DNA of 64,000 nucleotides from Oceanobacter kriegii DSM 6294 (GTDB taxonomy: Bacteria; Pseudomonadota; Gammaproteobacteria; Pseudomonadales; Oceanobacteraceae), in contig NZ_AUGV01000004.1 in NCBI RefSeq assembly GCF_000422845.1, positions 1 to 64,000 of the forward strand. The letters run 5' to 3'. The notes under the pieces are model-generated. The model was not told the DNA's origin and made no database searches. It was given only the letters and a program-made list of their open reading frames with translations. The number at the start of each line of letters is the position of its first letter. Position 1 is the stretch's first letter. Made by a program: the position numbers and the translations under genes. Positions 16,799-26,324 of the stretch are shown here, piece by piece.

Positions 16799-16802
16799 GC
16801 TG

Positions 16803-17453
16803 TCAGTCGCCCTTCAGCATGCTAAGGCGCACAGACAGTTCGGTTTGAACGTCGTCCAGCGTCTGTGTTGCATCAACAATCACAAAGCGGGAGTGCATCG
16901 CCGCCAGCGAGTGAAAGCCGTCTTTCACCCGTTCGAAAAACGCCAGTGCTTCGGTTTCAAAGCGGTCAGTCGCTTCGCCTGTGGTTTCTGAGCGACCGCG
17001 GGCGCGGGCCATGCCCACTTCCACCGGCGCATCCAGCAAGAAGGTGCAGTCGGGTTCGACATCACCCTGCGCCAGGCTCTTGAGCTGTTCAATGGCGCTC
17101 AAGTCCAAACCGCGACCAAAGCCCTGATAGGCGATGGTCGAATCGGTAAAGCGGTCACACAGCACCCAGGCGCCGCGCTCCAGTGCTGGAATAATCACTT
17201 GTTCCAGATGTTGGTTACGGGCTGCGAACATCAACAGCAGTTCGGCCATTGGTGTCATTGGTTCCGGGTGATGGGCTTTCAGCAGTTTGTTGCGAATCAG
17301 CTCGGCAATGGGCGTACCACCCGGTTCACGGGTTACCACCACTTCGATGCCCTGCTCGTTCAACTGGTCGGCGCACCACTGGATATTGGTGGATTTTCCG
17401 ACGCCTTCACCGCCTTCAAAGGTGATGAACTTGCCAGCGAATTTTCTGCTCAT
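16803..17453 (-). CDS. tmk: Thymidylate kinase
   Basis: The 216-residue enzyme phosphorylates dTMP to dTDP. It shows the P-loop (FEGGEGVGKST, about 12-22), the DRF motif with the substrate segment DRFTDSTIAYQGFGR, and the LID region rich in Arg (ARARGRSETTGEATDRFE). The ATG overlaps the mltG stop (ATGA). The length and motifs are standard. Confidence 0.97.
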   Translation of the reverse strand: MSRKFAGKFITFEGGEGVGKSTNIQWCADQLNEQGIEVVVTREPGGTPIAELIRNKLLKAHHPEPMTPMAELLLMFAARNQHLEQVIIPALERGAWVLCDRFTDSTIAYQGFGRGLDLSAIEQLKSLAQGDVEPDCTFLLDAPVEVGMARARGRSETTGEATDRFETEALAFFERVKDGFHSLAAMHSRFVIVDATQTLDDVQTELSVRLSMLKGD

Positions 17454-18526
17454 TGACCTTCTCCCGAAGCCTGGTTAGCGGTGGATTCCGTCTCGGAGGC
17501 AGAAGCTTCCGGCGCTGGTTTCAGCGGCGTTGAGCGGTAATCCGATTTACGGTTGCGAATCTGATACTGACGCACCGCTTTGTTGTGTTGTTCCAGGGTT
17601 TCTGAAAAAACGTGCGAGCCATCGCCACGGGCGACAAAAAACAGCGCCTTGGTGGCGGCAGGATTCAACGCCGCATCCAGCGCTTCACGGCCAGCCAGCG
17701 CAATCGGCGTCGGCGGCAGTCCTTTGATGCGGTAGGTGTTGTAAGGGTTGGATCGGTTCAACAGGTCACGCTTGCGAATATTGCCCTTGTAAGCATCGCC
17801 CATGCCGTATATGACGGTTGGGTCGGTTTCCAGCCGCATGTTCTTTTTCAAGCGCTGGACAAACACACCCGCGATTTCCGGGCGCTCGGCAGGCACCGCG
17901 GTTTCTTTCTCGACGATCGATGCCATGATCAACGCATCGTAGGCGGACTTGTACGGCAGGCCTTCGGCCTGGTTATCCCACGCTTGTTGCAATTGGGTTT
18001 GCATGCGCTGATACGATTGTTTGAGTACCGCCGAGGCTTTGGAACCGCCCTGATACACATAGGTGTCCGGGTACAGCCACCCTTCCGGGTTGCCCTCAAT
18101 GCCGAGCAAGCTGGCAACACCCTCCGGGGTCAGTGGATCAACGTCCTGCTTCAGGCGCTCGGCATTGGCGATGTTTTTCAGCGCCTCTGCCAGCGTTGTA
18201 CCTTCAATCAGCGATACCTTGTAGCTGATCGGCTGAGCGGTTTGCAGAAACGTCAACAAAGCGGTGCCATCCAGACCTGCGGGTACATCAAACTCACCGG
18301 CTTTCAAGTGTTCCTGCTTCAACAAACGCGCCTGTACGCGCAGCAGCAAAGCCGATGGCAGCCAGCCTTGTTGTTCCCACTGGCGCGCTTTCTGACCCAG
18401 GGTTTCACCCTGTTCAATATGAATTCGGACCGCTTGCTCATTGTTCATGGGCATGGTCCATAGGGCGGCAAACACAGCCAGTGCGACGACTGGCAGCGCC
18501 ACCGCTGCCGCTATCAGTTTTTTCAA
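17450..18526 (-). CDS. mltG: Endolytic murein transglycosylase MltG
   Basis: The product (358 residues from a TTG start) has one N-terminal membrane helix (KKLIAAAVALPVVALAVFAALW) and the periplasmic YceG fold. The catalytic glutamate is in ASIVEKETAVPAERPEIAGVF, and the conserved YNTYRIKGLPPTPIALAG lies near the end. MltG cuts nascent glycan strands to set their length. The TTG at 18526 overlaps the pabC stop and is preceded by GGAGAG. An ATG at 18571 would overlap pabC by 49 nt and has no better site, so a non-ATG start is likely. The C-terminal 30 residues are low-complexity. Confidence 0.93.
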   Translation of the reverse strand: MKKLIAAAVALPVVALAVFAALWTMPMNNEQAVRIHIEQGETLGQKARQWEQQGWLPSALLLRVQARLLKQEHLKAGEFDVPAGLDGTALLTFLQTAQPISYKVSLIEGTTLAEALKNIANAERLKQDVDPLTPEGVASLLGIEGNPEGWLYPDTYVYQGGSKASAVLKQSYQRMQTQLQQAWDNQAEGLPYKSAYDALIMASIVEKETAVPAERPEIAGVFVQRLKKNMRLETDPTVIYGMGDAYKGNIRKRDLLNRSNPYNTYRIKGLPPTPIALAGREALDAALNPAATKALFFVARGDGSHVFSETLEQHNKAVRQYQIRNRKSDYRSTPLKPAPEASASETESTANQASGEGQ

Positions 18527-19392
18527 AACAGACTCTCCAGTCTTTGCTGCATCCGTTTCATGGGCTGCCACATGGAATGGCTGGTATCGAACAGCCGCTG
18601 TTGCAGCTGCTTCACTGGCACAATGCCCGTCAGGCTGTTCGACAGCGCAATGGCGTCCGCTTGCTCCAGTTGAGCCAGCGAAATCTGCGCTTCTTTCACC
18701 TGCCCTTCGGCGATCAGCCAGCGACGAATCACGCCGTTAACGCCACATTGATCAATAATTGGCGTCAGCCATTGACCCTTGTGCGCAATATACAGATTGG
18801 AATAACAACCTTCTGTGACGTTACCTGCGGTGTCCAGCATCACGGCTTCTTGCCAGTCTGGCTCAAACTCAGCACGGGCTAACACCTGTTCCAACCGGTT
18901 CAGATGTTTGATGCCTGCCAGACGCGGCTGGGCGCCCAAGCGAACGGCGCTGACGCCAATGCAAACACCACCAGGGTGTAATTGCGACCACGACCATGGC
19001 GGGGCGTCCATCAGCTGAATCTGGATATTGATTTCCGGATGATCCGGCAAGCCATAACCGCGCTGGCCAACGCCGCGAGACACCAGTAATTTGGCCGCAC
19101 TGTAGGCCGACAAATCGACCTCATCGGCCAGCTCGCCCATGGCGTCGCATATCACAGCGAAGGAATCAGCAGGAAACAACAAGGCATTCAGGCCCTGCTG
19201 CAAGCGTTCAGCGTGGAACTGCCACAACGGCACATCACCGCCGGAACGGCCAGCTTTCCTGGAAGCATCGGAAACACGAACGAGGCGCATGGTTTCGAAC
19301 AAACCATCGCCGTATTGAAGACCTCGGTCAGTAGCTGGCCAGTGGTCGACCCACTGACCGGCTACCCGGCACAATACCCGACTCACGGGCAT
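18523..19392 (-). CDS. pabC: Aminodeoxychorismate lyase
   Basis: This 289-residue fold-type IV PLP enzyme makes 4-aminobenzoate from aminodeoxychorismate for folate synthesis. The PLP lysine is in AGIKHLNRLEQVLARAE, and the N-terminus DRGLQYGDGLFETMR is typical. Its ATG overlaps the fabF stop (TAATG). The partner pabB is also in this window, at 54241-55593, but far from it. Confidence 0.93.
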   Translation of the reverse strand: MPVSRVLCRVAGQWVDHWPATDRGLQYGDGLFETMRLVRVSDASRKAGRSGGDVPLWQFHAERLQQGLNALLFPADSFAVICDAMGELADEVDLSAYSAAKLLVSRGVGQRGYGLPDHPEINIQIQLMDAPPWSWSQLHPGGVCIGVSAVRLGAQPRLAGIKHLNRLEQVLARAEFEPDWQEAVMLDTAGNVTEGCYSNLYIAHKGQWLTPIIDQCGVNGVIRRWLIAEGQVKEAQISLAQLEQADAIALSNSLTGIVPVKQLQQRLFDTSHSMWQPMKRMQQRLESLF

Positions 19393-20633
19393 TATCCGTC
19401 GAAGCGTTTAAACAGCAGACTGCCGTTGGTGCCGCCAAAACCAAAGGAGTTGGAAATGGCGTATTCGATATCGGCATCGCGGGCAGTGTGTGGCACATAG
19501 TCCAGATCACAGCCTTCGTCCGGGTTATCGAGGTTGATGGTGGGTGGAATCTTGCCATTCTGCAACGCCAGAACCGTGATCATGGCTTCGATTGCACCAG
19601 CTGCACCCAACAAATGGCCAGTCATCGACTTGGTGGAAGACACCGCCAGTTTGTAGGCGTGGTCACCAAACAAGGTTTTGATGGCCTGGGTTTCAGCAAT
19701 ATCACCTACTTGGGTAGAGGTGCCGTGAGCGTTAATGTAGCCCACTTGCTCTGGCGCAACACCGGCATCACGTAGAGCGTTTTCCATTGCTTTGCGAGCG
19801 CCGGAACCGTCTTCTGGAGGACTGGTTACGTGGTGAGCGTCGTCGCTCATACCCAGACCAACCACTTCACCATAGATCTTGGCACCGCGAGCCTGCGCAT
19901 GTTCCAGTGACTCCAGCACCAACATGGCAGCGCCGTCACTCAGCACAAAACCGTCACGATCCTTGTCCCATGGACGACTGGCCTTTTCCGGCTCGTCGTT
20001 ACGGGTACTCATGGCGCGGGCAGCGGCGAAGCCAGCAATACCCAGCGGCGATGAAGAACCTTCCGCACCACCGGCCAGCATCACATCGGCATCGCCATAG
20101 GCGATGGTACGAGCCGCGTAGCCAATGTTGTGGGTGCCTGTGGTACAGGCGGTCGTGATTGCGAAGTTAGGGCCTCGCAGACCATGACGAATGGCGATGT
20201 TACCTGCGGCCATATTGATAACCGCAGCAGGCACCAGGAATGGCGACACCCGACGAGGGCCGCTCTTTTCCAGCTGCTGATAATTTTGTTCGATTGTATT
20301 CAGACCACCGATACCGGAGCCTGCGGCCACACCCACGCGGTCGAAGTCAGTATCTTCTGGCAAAGCGGCATCTTTCAGTGCCTGATCGGCAGCGACCAGC
20401 GCGTATTGCAAAAACAGGTCAAGCTTGCGTGCTTCTTTGGCAGACATTACCGATGTAACGTCAAAATCCTTTACCAGACCGACAATTTGAGTGGAGTAAC
20501 TGCTGGCGTCGAAATGAGTGATGGGTCCGATACCGGACTTTCCCTGACACAGTGCTTGCCAAGTGGTTTCTACATCCAGACCCAGCGGATTAACAGTGCC
20601 AAGGCCCGTTACCACTACACGTCGTTTTGTCAT
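19392..20633 (-). CDS. fabF: Beta-ketoacyl-ACP synthase II
   Basis: The 413-residue condensing enzyme has the Cys-His-His triad: Cys163 (in [14 protein letters not shown]), a His in [11 protein letters not shown] and a His in [12 protein letters not shown]. It elongates acyl-ACP and governs the palmitoleate to cis-vaccenate step. I used ATG 20633. A GTG lies one codon upstream. A strong terminator between acpP and fabF means part of its expression is attenuated or comes from its own promoter. Confidence 0.97.
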   Translation of the reverse strand: MTKRRVVVTGLGTVNPLGLDVETTWQALCQGKSGIGPITHFDASSYSTQIVGLVKDFDVTSVMSAKEARKLDLFLQYALVAADQALKDAALPEDTDFDRVGVAAGSGIGGLNTIEQNYQQLEKSGPRRVSPFLVPAAVINMAAGNIAIRHGLRGPNFAITTACTTGTHNIGYAARTIAYGDADVMLAGGAEGSSSPLGIAGFAAARAMSTRNDEPEKASRPWDKDRDGFVLSDGAAMLVLESLEHAQARGAKIYGEVVGLGMSDDAHHVTSPPEDGSGARKAMENALRDAGVAPEQVGYINAHGTSTQVGDIAETQAIKTLFGDHAYKLAVSSTKSMTGHLLGAAGAIEAMITVLALQNGKIPPTINLDNPDEGCDLDYVPHTARDADIEYAISNSFGFGGTNGSLLFKRFDG

Positions 20634-20662
20634 CACTGTTCAAATTTCCCCATTACAGACAC

Positions 20663-20692
20663 AAAAAAAGCCGCGTCCGAAGAGGCGGCTTT
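20663..20692 (-). terminator. Rho-independent terminator after acpP
   Basis: On the minus strand AAAGCCGC and GCGGCTTT pair around a 10-nt loop, followed by a run of seven T. It lies 15 nt after the acpP stop and before fabF. It probably lowers read-through so that acpP, needed in large amounts, is made in excess over fabF and the genes after it. Confidence 0.88.
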
Positions 20693-20707
20693 CAGACGTT
20701 GCGATTA

Positions 20708-20941
20708 TTACAGATTCGCAACGATGTAGTCGATTGCTTCCTGAACGGTAGTCAGCTTCTCGGCATCTTCGTCTGGAATTTCGGTTTCGAATTCTTCTTC
20801 CAGAGCCATTACCAGCTCAACAGTGTCCAGAGAGTCTGCACCCAGATCGTCTACGAAAGAGGAAGCTGGCTTAACTTCTTCTTCTTTAACACCCAGCTGT
20901 TCACAGACGATTTTCTTTACGCGTTCTTCGATGTTGCTCAT
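20708..20941 (-). CDS. acpP: Acyl carrier protein
   Basis: The 77-residue acidic protein is nearly canonical: [22 protein letters not shown], with the phosphopantetheine serine in [18 protein letters not shown]. It carries growing acyl chains for FabF, FabG, FabD and PlsX encoded around it. A 41-nt gap separates it from fabG, and a terminator follows. Confidence 0.99.
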   Translation of the reverse strand: MSNIEERVKKIVCEQLGVKEEEVKPASSFVDDLGADSLDTVELVMALEEEFETEIPDEDAEKLTTVQEAIDYIVANL

Positions 20942-20982
20942 GGTTTTTCCTACCGTTTAATGATTCCAAGGTCGTGACGACC

Positions 20983-21723
20983 TTAACCCATATTCATGCC
21001 GCCATTCACATGAATGGTCTGACCTGTGATGTATTTTGCAGCGTCACTGGCCAGGAAGGCTACAGCGCCGGCAATCTCTTCTGGCTGACCCAAGCGCTTG
21101 CTCGGAATGGTCGACAGAATGGCGTCTTTTTGCGCTTCAGGCAAGACGTCGGTCATATCAGTTTTGATAAAACCCGGTGCAACGCAATTAACAGTGATAT
21201 TGCGTGCAGCCACTTCTTGCGCCAGAGAGCGAGTGAAACCTTCCAGACCGGCCTTGGCCGCGGCGTAGTTTGCCTGACCCGCGTTACCAGTGGTACCAAT
21301 AATTGAACTGATGTTCACAATCGCACCGGCTTTGGCTTTGATCATAGGCTTGACCATTGCCTTGCAGACGCGGAACACACCGCTCAGGTTGGTGTTGATA
21401 ACAGCGTTCCATTCCTCATCGCTCATGCGCAGGAACAGATTGTCACGGGTGATACCGGCGTTGTTTACCAATACCGCCGGAGTGCCGTGTTCAGCCAGGA
21501 AGGCTTTCAATGCTTCTGCTGTTTGTTCAGCGTCAGCAATGTTCAGTACGATGGCATCGTTGCCAGCGCCAACAGCCTGCAGCGCTTCGCGAATGGAAGC
21601 TGCGCCGGATTCGCTGGTTGCAGTACCAACCACCTTGTAACCCTGCTTGGCCAGTGTCTCGGCCACAGCACGGCCAATACCACGTGACGCGCCGGTTACC
21701 AGCGCCAATGCTTGTTCAGACAT
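20983..21723 (-). CDS. fabG: 3-oxoacyl-ACP reductase
   Basis: This 246-residue short-chain dehydrogenase has the NADPH-binding motif TGASRGIGRA (11-20), NNAG and the catalytic Ser...Tyr-x-x-x-Lys (NISSIIGTTGNAGQANYAAAKAG). It reduces beta-ketoacyl-ACP. It lies 4 nt after fabD in the fab operon. Confidence 0.97.
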   Translation of the reverse strand: MSEQALALVTGASRGIGRAVAETLAKQGYKVVGTATSESGAASIREALQAVGAGNDAIVLNIADAEQTAEALKAFLAEHGTPAVLVNNAGITRDNLFLRMSDEEWNAVINTNLSGVFRVCKAMVKPMIKAKAGAIVNISSIIGTTGNAGQANYAAAKAGLEGFTRSLAQEVAARNITVNCVAPGFIKTDMTDVLPEAQKDAILSTIPSKRLGQPEEIAGAVAFLASDAAKYITGQTIHVNGGMNMG

Positions 21724-21727
21724 GTAA

Positions 21728-22666
21728 TTATCCTTGAATCATTTCGATGACAGCTTTGGCGCTGGCCAGATCGCCAGTACCGTGAGTTGCCAACGTTTTA
21801 TCAATACGCTTGTTGAGACCGGCCAATACCTTGCCCGGACCAAATTCTACTGCCACATCGGCTTTGCCACGTACGGCCTGAACTGCACCCGTCCAGTTAA
21901 CCGGGCTGTACAGCTGAGCCAACAGTTTTTCCTGAACTTCAGCCACAGGAGCCGGAGCGTTATCAACGTTGTGGAATACCGGGAATGCCGGAGCACGCCA
22001 GCTAACGGCGGCCAGTGCTTCCTTGAAGTCTTCCGCAGCGGCTTTCATCAGGCTGGAGTGGAACGGACCACTTACGGCCAGCGGCAGTGCGCGTTTGGCA
22101 CCGGCAGCCTTGGCAAGTTCAACGGCTTTTTCAATACCGGCAGCAGCGCCCGCGATCACAATCTGACCCGGAGCGTTGAAGTTGGCTGGCTCTACTACGC
22201 CAGCAGCAGCGGTTGCGTCTTCGCAAACCTGCGCCACAGCGGCTTCGTCCAGACCAATGATGGCAGCCATACCGCCTTGACCGGCCGGAACGGCCTGATC
22301 CATCAGCTGACCACGCTTACGTACCAGCTTCACGCCGTCGGCGAAGTCCAGTGCGTTAGCTGCAACCAGAGCAGAATATTCGCCCAGGGAGTGGCCTGCA
22401 GCAGCAACAATGTTCAGTGCCGGACACTGGGATTGAATCAGACGCAGAACCGCAGTGCTGGAAGTCAGCAGCGCAGGCTGGGCGTTATAGGTAAGGTTCA
22501 GGGTTTCGGCTGGACCGTCCTGGACCAGAGCCCACAGATCCATACCAATGGCGTCGGACGCTTCGGCAAAGGTTTCGCCGATTACATCGTATTCAGCCGC
22601 CAGATCGGCCAGCATGCCAACAGCTTGTGCACCCTGACCCGGAAAAATCGCAATTACATCTGTCAT
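21728..22666 (-). CDS. fabD: Malonyl-CoA:ACP transacylase
   Basis: The 312-residue enzyme has the GQGAQ N-terminus and the nucleophile serine in AGHSLGEYSALVAA. The catalytic histidine is in GPFHSSLMKAAAE. It transfers malonyl groups to AcpP. A 183-nt gap with no ORF separates it from plsX and may carry an internal promoter. Confidence 0.97.
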   Translation of the reverse strand: MTDVIAIFPGQGAQAVGMLADLAAEYDVIGETFAEASDAIGMDLWALVQDGPAETLNLTYNAQPALLTSSTAVLRLIQSQCPALNIVAAAGHSLGEYSALVAANALDFADGVKLVRKRGQLMDQAVPAGQGGMAAIIGLDEAAVAQVCEDATAAAGVVEPANFNAPGQIVIAGAAAGIEKAVELAKAAGAKRALPLAVSGPFHSSLMKAAAEDFKEALAAVSWRAPAFPVFHNVDNAPAPVAEVQEKLLAQLYSPVNWTGAVQAVRGKADVAVEFGPGKVLAGLNKRIDKTLATHGTGDLASAKAVIEMIQG

Positions 22667-22849
22667 TTAATGACCACCAGACTGGTTGGTTTCAGCAACA
22701 GCAAAACACCTGACTGTTGCCCCTCGGGATACCAATTGCAGCAAGGATAAAAACTCAAGAGACATGCTGCAACCCGAAGGCGGGCGCCATACTAGGACCC
22801 TGTCCGCTCACAGTAAACAACCAACAGGCACAATTTTATTGAATTTGTT

Positions 22850-23860
22850 TCAGGCAATCGCCGCCTGCATTGGCATAATTTGGCGAATTAGTGCCTCACG
22901 GTCATGATTCACCGCTTGCTTGGCCAGGTAGCACATGGCGTGCTCGAAGGTTGATTCATCCGACTTGCCGTGGGTTTTCACCACCACACCATCAATACCC
23001 AGCAGCATGGCACCACCATGACGAGCCGGCGCAATGCGTTGGTGTATGCGGCGAAACGCTGCTCGCAGCACGGGTGACACAAGTCTCAAAATCCAATGTC
23101 CGCGTAACTCGTCTTTTACCATCTGGGTCAACCACTGGGTCAGCCCCTCACTGGTTTTCAACGCAACGTTTCCGGTAAAGCCGTCACAGACCATGACATC
23201 CAGGTCACCCCGATACAGATCATCGCCTTCAAAGAAACCGCGATAGTTGGCCGGCATTAACCCATGCAAGATACCGGAGGCCGAACGAATGTCTTCCGTT
23301 CCCTTACCGGATTCATGACCGACATTAAGGATGCCAACTTCTGGCTCATGGATATTCATCGAACGACACCAGGCCACACCAAGCACAGCAAACTGCACCA
23401 ACTGCGAAGCCGTTGCTCCAAGCGATGCGCCAAGGTCGAGCAATAAAAGTGGTTTACCACGAGTGGGAATCTGGGTGGCCAACGCAGGCCGATCAATTCC
23501 GGGCAGAACGCCCAGCAAGCGACGGGAAAGAATCATCAGTGCGCCAGTGCTGCCAACTGACAGAACGCCCTGGGATTCGCCATGACGACAAGACAGCAAG
23601 GCCCTGACCATGGAAGAAGACTGTCGCCGTTTAAGAACGACGGAAGGTTTATCATCCGCTGAGACACTGACACCGCATCCAATCACCCGAAGCCGGCCAC
23701 TGCCATCAGCGATGATATCGGTAGCTTCCTGAACCAGAGATTCTTCGACATATAAACGGATAGCAATATCGCGCTTTCTTGCCAGAACCTTTTTAACGGC
23801 CCAGAACGCAGCGCGGGGACCTAAGTCCCCGCCCATGGCATCTACCGAGATGGTTAACAT
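22850..23860 (-). CDS. plsX: Phosphate acyltransferase PlsX
   Basis: The 336-residue product starts MLTISVDAMGGDLGPRAAFWA and contains the family blocks GSTGAL and VCDGFTGNVALKTSEG. PlsX converts acyl-ACP to acyl-phosphate for phospholipid synthesis. The ATG is 1 nt from the rpmF stop. The reading from 23896 would overlap rpmF and is rejected. The DGVVVKTHG(K/N) end of the family is present (IDGVVVKTHGKSDESTFEHA). Confidence 0.96.
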   Translation of the reverse strand: MLTISVDAMGGDLGPRAAFWAVKKVLARKRDIAIRLYVEESLVQEATDIIADGSGRLRVIGCGVSVSADDKPSVVLKRRQSSSMVRALLSCRHGESQGVLSVGSTGALMILSRRLLGVLPGIDRPALATQIPTRGKPLLLLDLGASLGATASQLVQFAVLGVAWCRSMNIHEPEVGILNVGHESGKGTEDIRSASGILHGLMPANYRGFFEGDDLYRGDLDVMVCDGFTGNVALKTSEGLTQWLTQMVKDELRGHWILRLVSPVLRAAFRRIHQRIAPARHGGAMLLGIDGVVVKTHGKSDESTFEHAMCYLAKQAVNHDREALIRQIMPMQAAIA

Positions 23861-23861
23861 C

Positions 23862-24047
23862 TTAGCTGTTGCCAGTCTCCACGACTTTCTTGCCACGGTA
23901 GAAACCGTCAGCAGTCACGTGGTGACGACGATGCTTTTCACCAGTGGTTGGATCAGTAGACAGGGCTACGGAACCAGTGTCCAGTGCATCGTGAGAACGA
24001 CGCATACCACGCTTGGAACGAGTTACTTTGTTTTGTTGAACCGCCAT
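23862..24047 (-). CDS. rpmF: Ribosomal protein L32
   Basis: The 61-residue basic protein starts [22 protein letters not shown], the canonical L32 N-terminus. It lacks the Cys zinc ribbon, as many proteobacterial L32 do. It lies between yceD and plsX, the conserved bacterial order. Confidence 0.98.
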   Translation of the reverse strand: MAVQQNKVTRSKRGMRRSHDALDTGSVALSTDPTTGEKHRRHHVTADGFYRGKKVVETGNS

Positions 24048-24061
24048 TGTTGGCTCCTACA

Positions 24062-24583
24062 CTATTTCTGTTTGAGCTGTGCTAAAACGTCAAACGGATT
24101 TGGCCGCTTTTCGTTACCGCTGGTTGTATTTTCCGGCTCGGGCTGCTGTTGAATCCGGCATTCGTTATCCGAGTGCATTGGAAACATCGGAAGCGCCAGA
24201 AGCACTTCATCTTCCATTACCGACCAGAGATCGATAATGCCATTTTCGTCCATTTCCACCGGTTCAAGACTTCTGGGCAAATTTTTTGCCTGATCGTCGT
24301 TAAATACCAAACCCAGCGAAAACTGACTTTCTACATCCACATCCACGGTTCCAAGACAGCGTTGACATATCATGGAAACCCGAGTGGAACATTTTCCCAT
24401 CATCACTCGATGACGTTCCTGGTCCCGATCAAATGAAACATCTACCGCAACCGGTGCCAGGCACTGATCTACGGATTCATTCAAACGAAGGAGTTCAGAA
24501 CTGTCGATTTCAGCGTTAAACCGTTGATTTATTTCAACAAGTTTAGTCGCATCGACTCGATGGGGTAACTGCGCCTCTGCCAT
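24062..24583 (-). CDS. yceD: YceD/DUF177 family protein
   Basis: The 173-residue acidic product starts MAEAQLPHRVDATKLVEINQRFNAEI and has the C-x(9)-C-x-x-C arrangement (CSTRVSMICQRCLG). DUF177 proteins are encoded with rpmF and are linked to 23S rRNA accumulation in plants and to ribosome-related roles in bacteria. I chose ATG 24583 because a longer reading would begin inside the -35 box of a consensus promoter. The predicted transcription start is only 3-5 nt upstream, so the message is close to leaderless. Confidence 0.92.
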   Translation of the reverse strand: MAEAQLPHRVDATKLVEINQRFNAEIDSSELLRLNESVDQCLAPVAVDVSFDRDQERHRVMMGKCSTRVSMICQRCLGTVDVDVESQFSLGLVFNDDQAKNLPRSLEPVEMDENGIIDLWSVMEDEVLLALPMFPMHSDNECRIQQQPEPENTTSGNEKRPNPFDVLAQLKQK

Positions 24584-24593
24584 AGTGCGCGAG

Positions 24594-24622
24594 ATATTAG
24601 ATACCTCGCCCCCCGTTGTCAA
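24594..24622 (-). promoter_or_regulatory. Consensus sigma-70 promoter for yceD-rpmF-plsX-fab
   Basis: On the minus strand TTGACA (24617-24622) and TAATAT (24594-24599) are separated by exactly 17 nt. The -35 is perfect and the -10 differs from TATAAT at three positions (T, A, A... AT kept). Start is expected near 24587. It should drive yceD-rpmF and the lipid synthesis genes beyond. Confidence 0.8.
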
Positions 24623-24672
24623 AATTATTTAATCAAAAAGCCAGAAAAACCAATGCGTTAATGAAATTACCC

Positions 24673-25638
24673 TTAACGCAGCTGAATTCCCTGCCCCATT
24701 ACTGTGGTGGCAATACCCTTGCCCAGTGATGCACCCAGCTTGCCAACCAATTCCTGAATTGGATCAGGTCGCAGCGTAAAGTTCACCAGCTCTTCCGTAT
24801 TCAATTGTTCACGGGCTACCTGACTGGACGATGCCAGTCCGTCAATCAGGCCCAACTCGAGCGCTTGCTCGCCAGACCAGATCAAACCAGTGAACAAATC
24901 AGGATCATCCGACAAACGGTCGCCCCGCCCTTGCTTCACCTGATCAATAAACTGTTTGTGAGTAACCTTCAGCACCCCTTGCCAGAATTCACGTTCGTCT
25001 TCACGCTCAGGCTGGAATGGGTCCAGGAAGCCTTTGTGATCGCCAGCCGTATAAGTCCGACGCTCAACACCCACTTTGTCCATAATACCGGTAAAACCGA
25101 AGCCAGAGCCAACCACACCGATAGAACCCACCAGACTGGCCTTGTCGGCGTATATCTCATCCGCTGCCGCGGCAATGTAATACGCACCGGAAGCACCCAG
25201 ATCGACAATGACAGCGTAGACCGGGAATTCAGGTCGCAGCGACTTCAAGCGCTTGATTTCATCATAGACGTATCCCGCCTGCACCGGACTGCCACCTGGC
25301 GAGTTGATTCTTAGAATAAGCCCTGCGGCCGCCTCATTATCAAAGGCATTGCGAATACCCGTGATAATGGTATCGGCATTGGCGTCCTGATCAGCAGCAA
25401 TAGCACCGTTGATTTCAACAATAGCCGCAAACGGTTCGCCGTCGGCCATTTCCATGGCATCGTCTACTGGCAAACGAATAAACCAAAGCAAGGCAAACAG
25501 ATAGATAAACATCAAGGAGCGAAAGAATATGCCCCAGCGGCGGGTTCTGCGTTGTTCCTTCTGCAGATCCATCACCAGCTTTTCAATCAACTTCCATTCT
25601 TTACTGGAATCTTCAGGTCGATTCATCGGTTCTTCCAT
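24673..25638 (-). CDS. sppA: Signal peptide peptidase SppA-like S49 peptidase
   Basis: The 321-residue short-form S49 peptidase has an N-terminal membrane anchor (about 34-54, WGIFFRSLMFIYLFALLWFIRL). The serine nucleophile is in VDLGASGAYYIAAAAD, and the catalytic lysine is in YADKASLVGSIGVV. It degrades remnant signal peptides at the membrane. It stands between the HAD gene and yceD on the same strand. A start at M5 is also possible. Confidence 0.92.
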   Translation of the reverse strand: MEEPMNRPEDSSKEWKLIEKLVMDLQKEQRRTRRWGIFFRSLMFIYLFALLWFIRLPVDDAMEMADGEPFAAIVEINGAIAADQDANADTIITGIRNAFDNEAAAGLILRINSPGGSPVQAGYVYDEIKRLKSLRPEFPVYAVIVDLGASGAYYIAAAADEIYADKASLVGSIGVVGSGFGFTGIMDKVGVERRTYTAGDHKGFLDPFQPEREDEREFWQGVLKVTHKQFIDQVKQGRGDRLSDDPDLFTGLIWSGEQALELGLIDGLASSSQVAREQLNTEELVNFTLRPDPIQELVGKLGASLGKGIATTVMGQGIQLR

Positions 25639-25673
25639 AACGAATTACTTCAACAATTGGCTACGCCATTTAA

Positions 25674-26324
25674 TCAGTGCTGCAACAACCACTGCTGCAA
25701 CTCAGCAATAGAATGCAGCAACGCTTTTGGATTGGAAGACAGTAGCAAGTCTTCATCGTGCGCGCCGTGACTCATTGCCACACAATCAATACCCGCCGCA
25801 TTGGCCATGTCCAGATCATAAGTGGTATCACCAATCATGACGGCCTTATCGGCCGCAACATTCAGCTCTTCGAGCAACTGATGCAGCATCAAAGGATCGG
25901 GCTTGGAACGGGTTTCATCAGCACAACGCGTTGCCGCGAAGCGATGGCGCAACGCCAGATCATCCAGAATGCGATCCAGCCCACGGCGGCTTTTACCGGT
26001 AGCCACCGCCAGCAAGCGATCATGCTGCTGCAAGGTTTCCAGCAAGACCTCTGCGCCTTCGAATAGCGTCATTTTAACCTGGCTGTCGTAGACAAAGTTG
26101 CGGGCATAGGCTTCACGCATGGCGTCCAGCTGCTCAGCCGTAATGTCCGGCCACAGGGTTTGCAATGCTTCAGGAAGCCCCAGGCCAATGATGTTTTGTA
26201 CTTCAGCATCGGTCACCGCAGGCAAGCCGGTCAGACGCCCGGCATGCTGCATGCTATCAACAATGCGGCCGGTAGAATCGGCCAGGGTTCCGTCCCAATC
26301 AAAGATGATGAGCTCATAGCTCAT
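25674..26324 (-). CDS. HAD-superfamily phosphatase (Gph-like)
   Basis: The 216-residue protein starts MSYELIIFDWDGTLADSTGRIVDS. Motif I is DWDGTLADS, motif II is the serine/threonine around VATGKS, and motif III is MIGDTTYDLDMANAAG. A helical cap lies between them. Phosphoglycolate or another small phosphate ester is the likely substrate. Its ATG lies within the 3' end of rluC (11-nt overlap), the order seen in Pseudomonas-like genomes. Confidence 0.88.
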   Translation of the reverse strand: MSYELIIFDWDGTLADSTGRIVDSMQHAGRLTGLPAVTDAEVQNIIGLGLPEALQTLWPDITAEQLDAMREAYARNFVYDSQVKMTLFEGAEVLLETLQQHDRLLAVATGKSRRGLDRILDDLALRHRFAATRCADETRSKPDPLMLHQLLEELNVAADKAVMIGDTTYDLDMANAAGIDCVAMSHGAHDEDLLLSSNPKALLHSIAELQQWLLQH

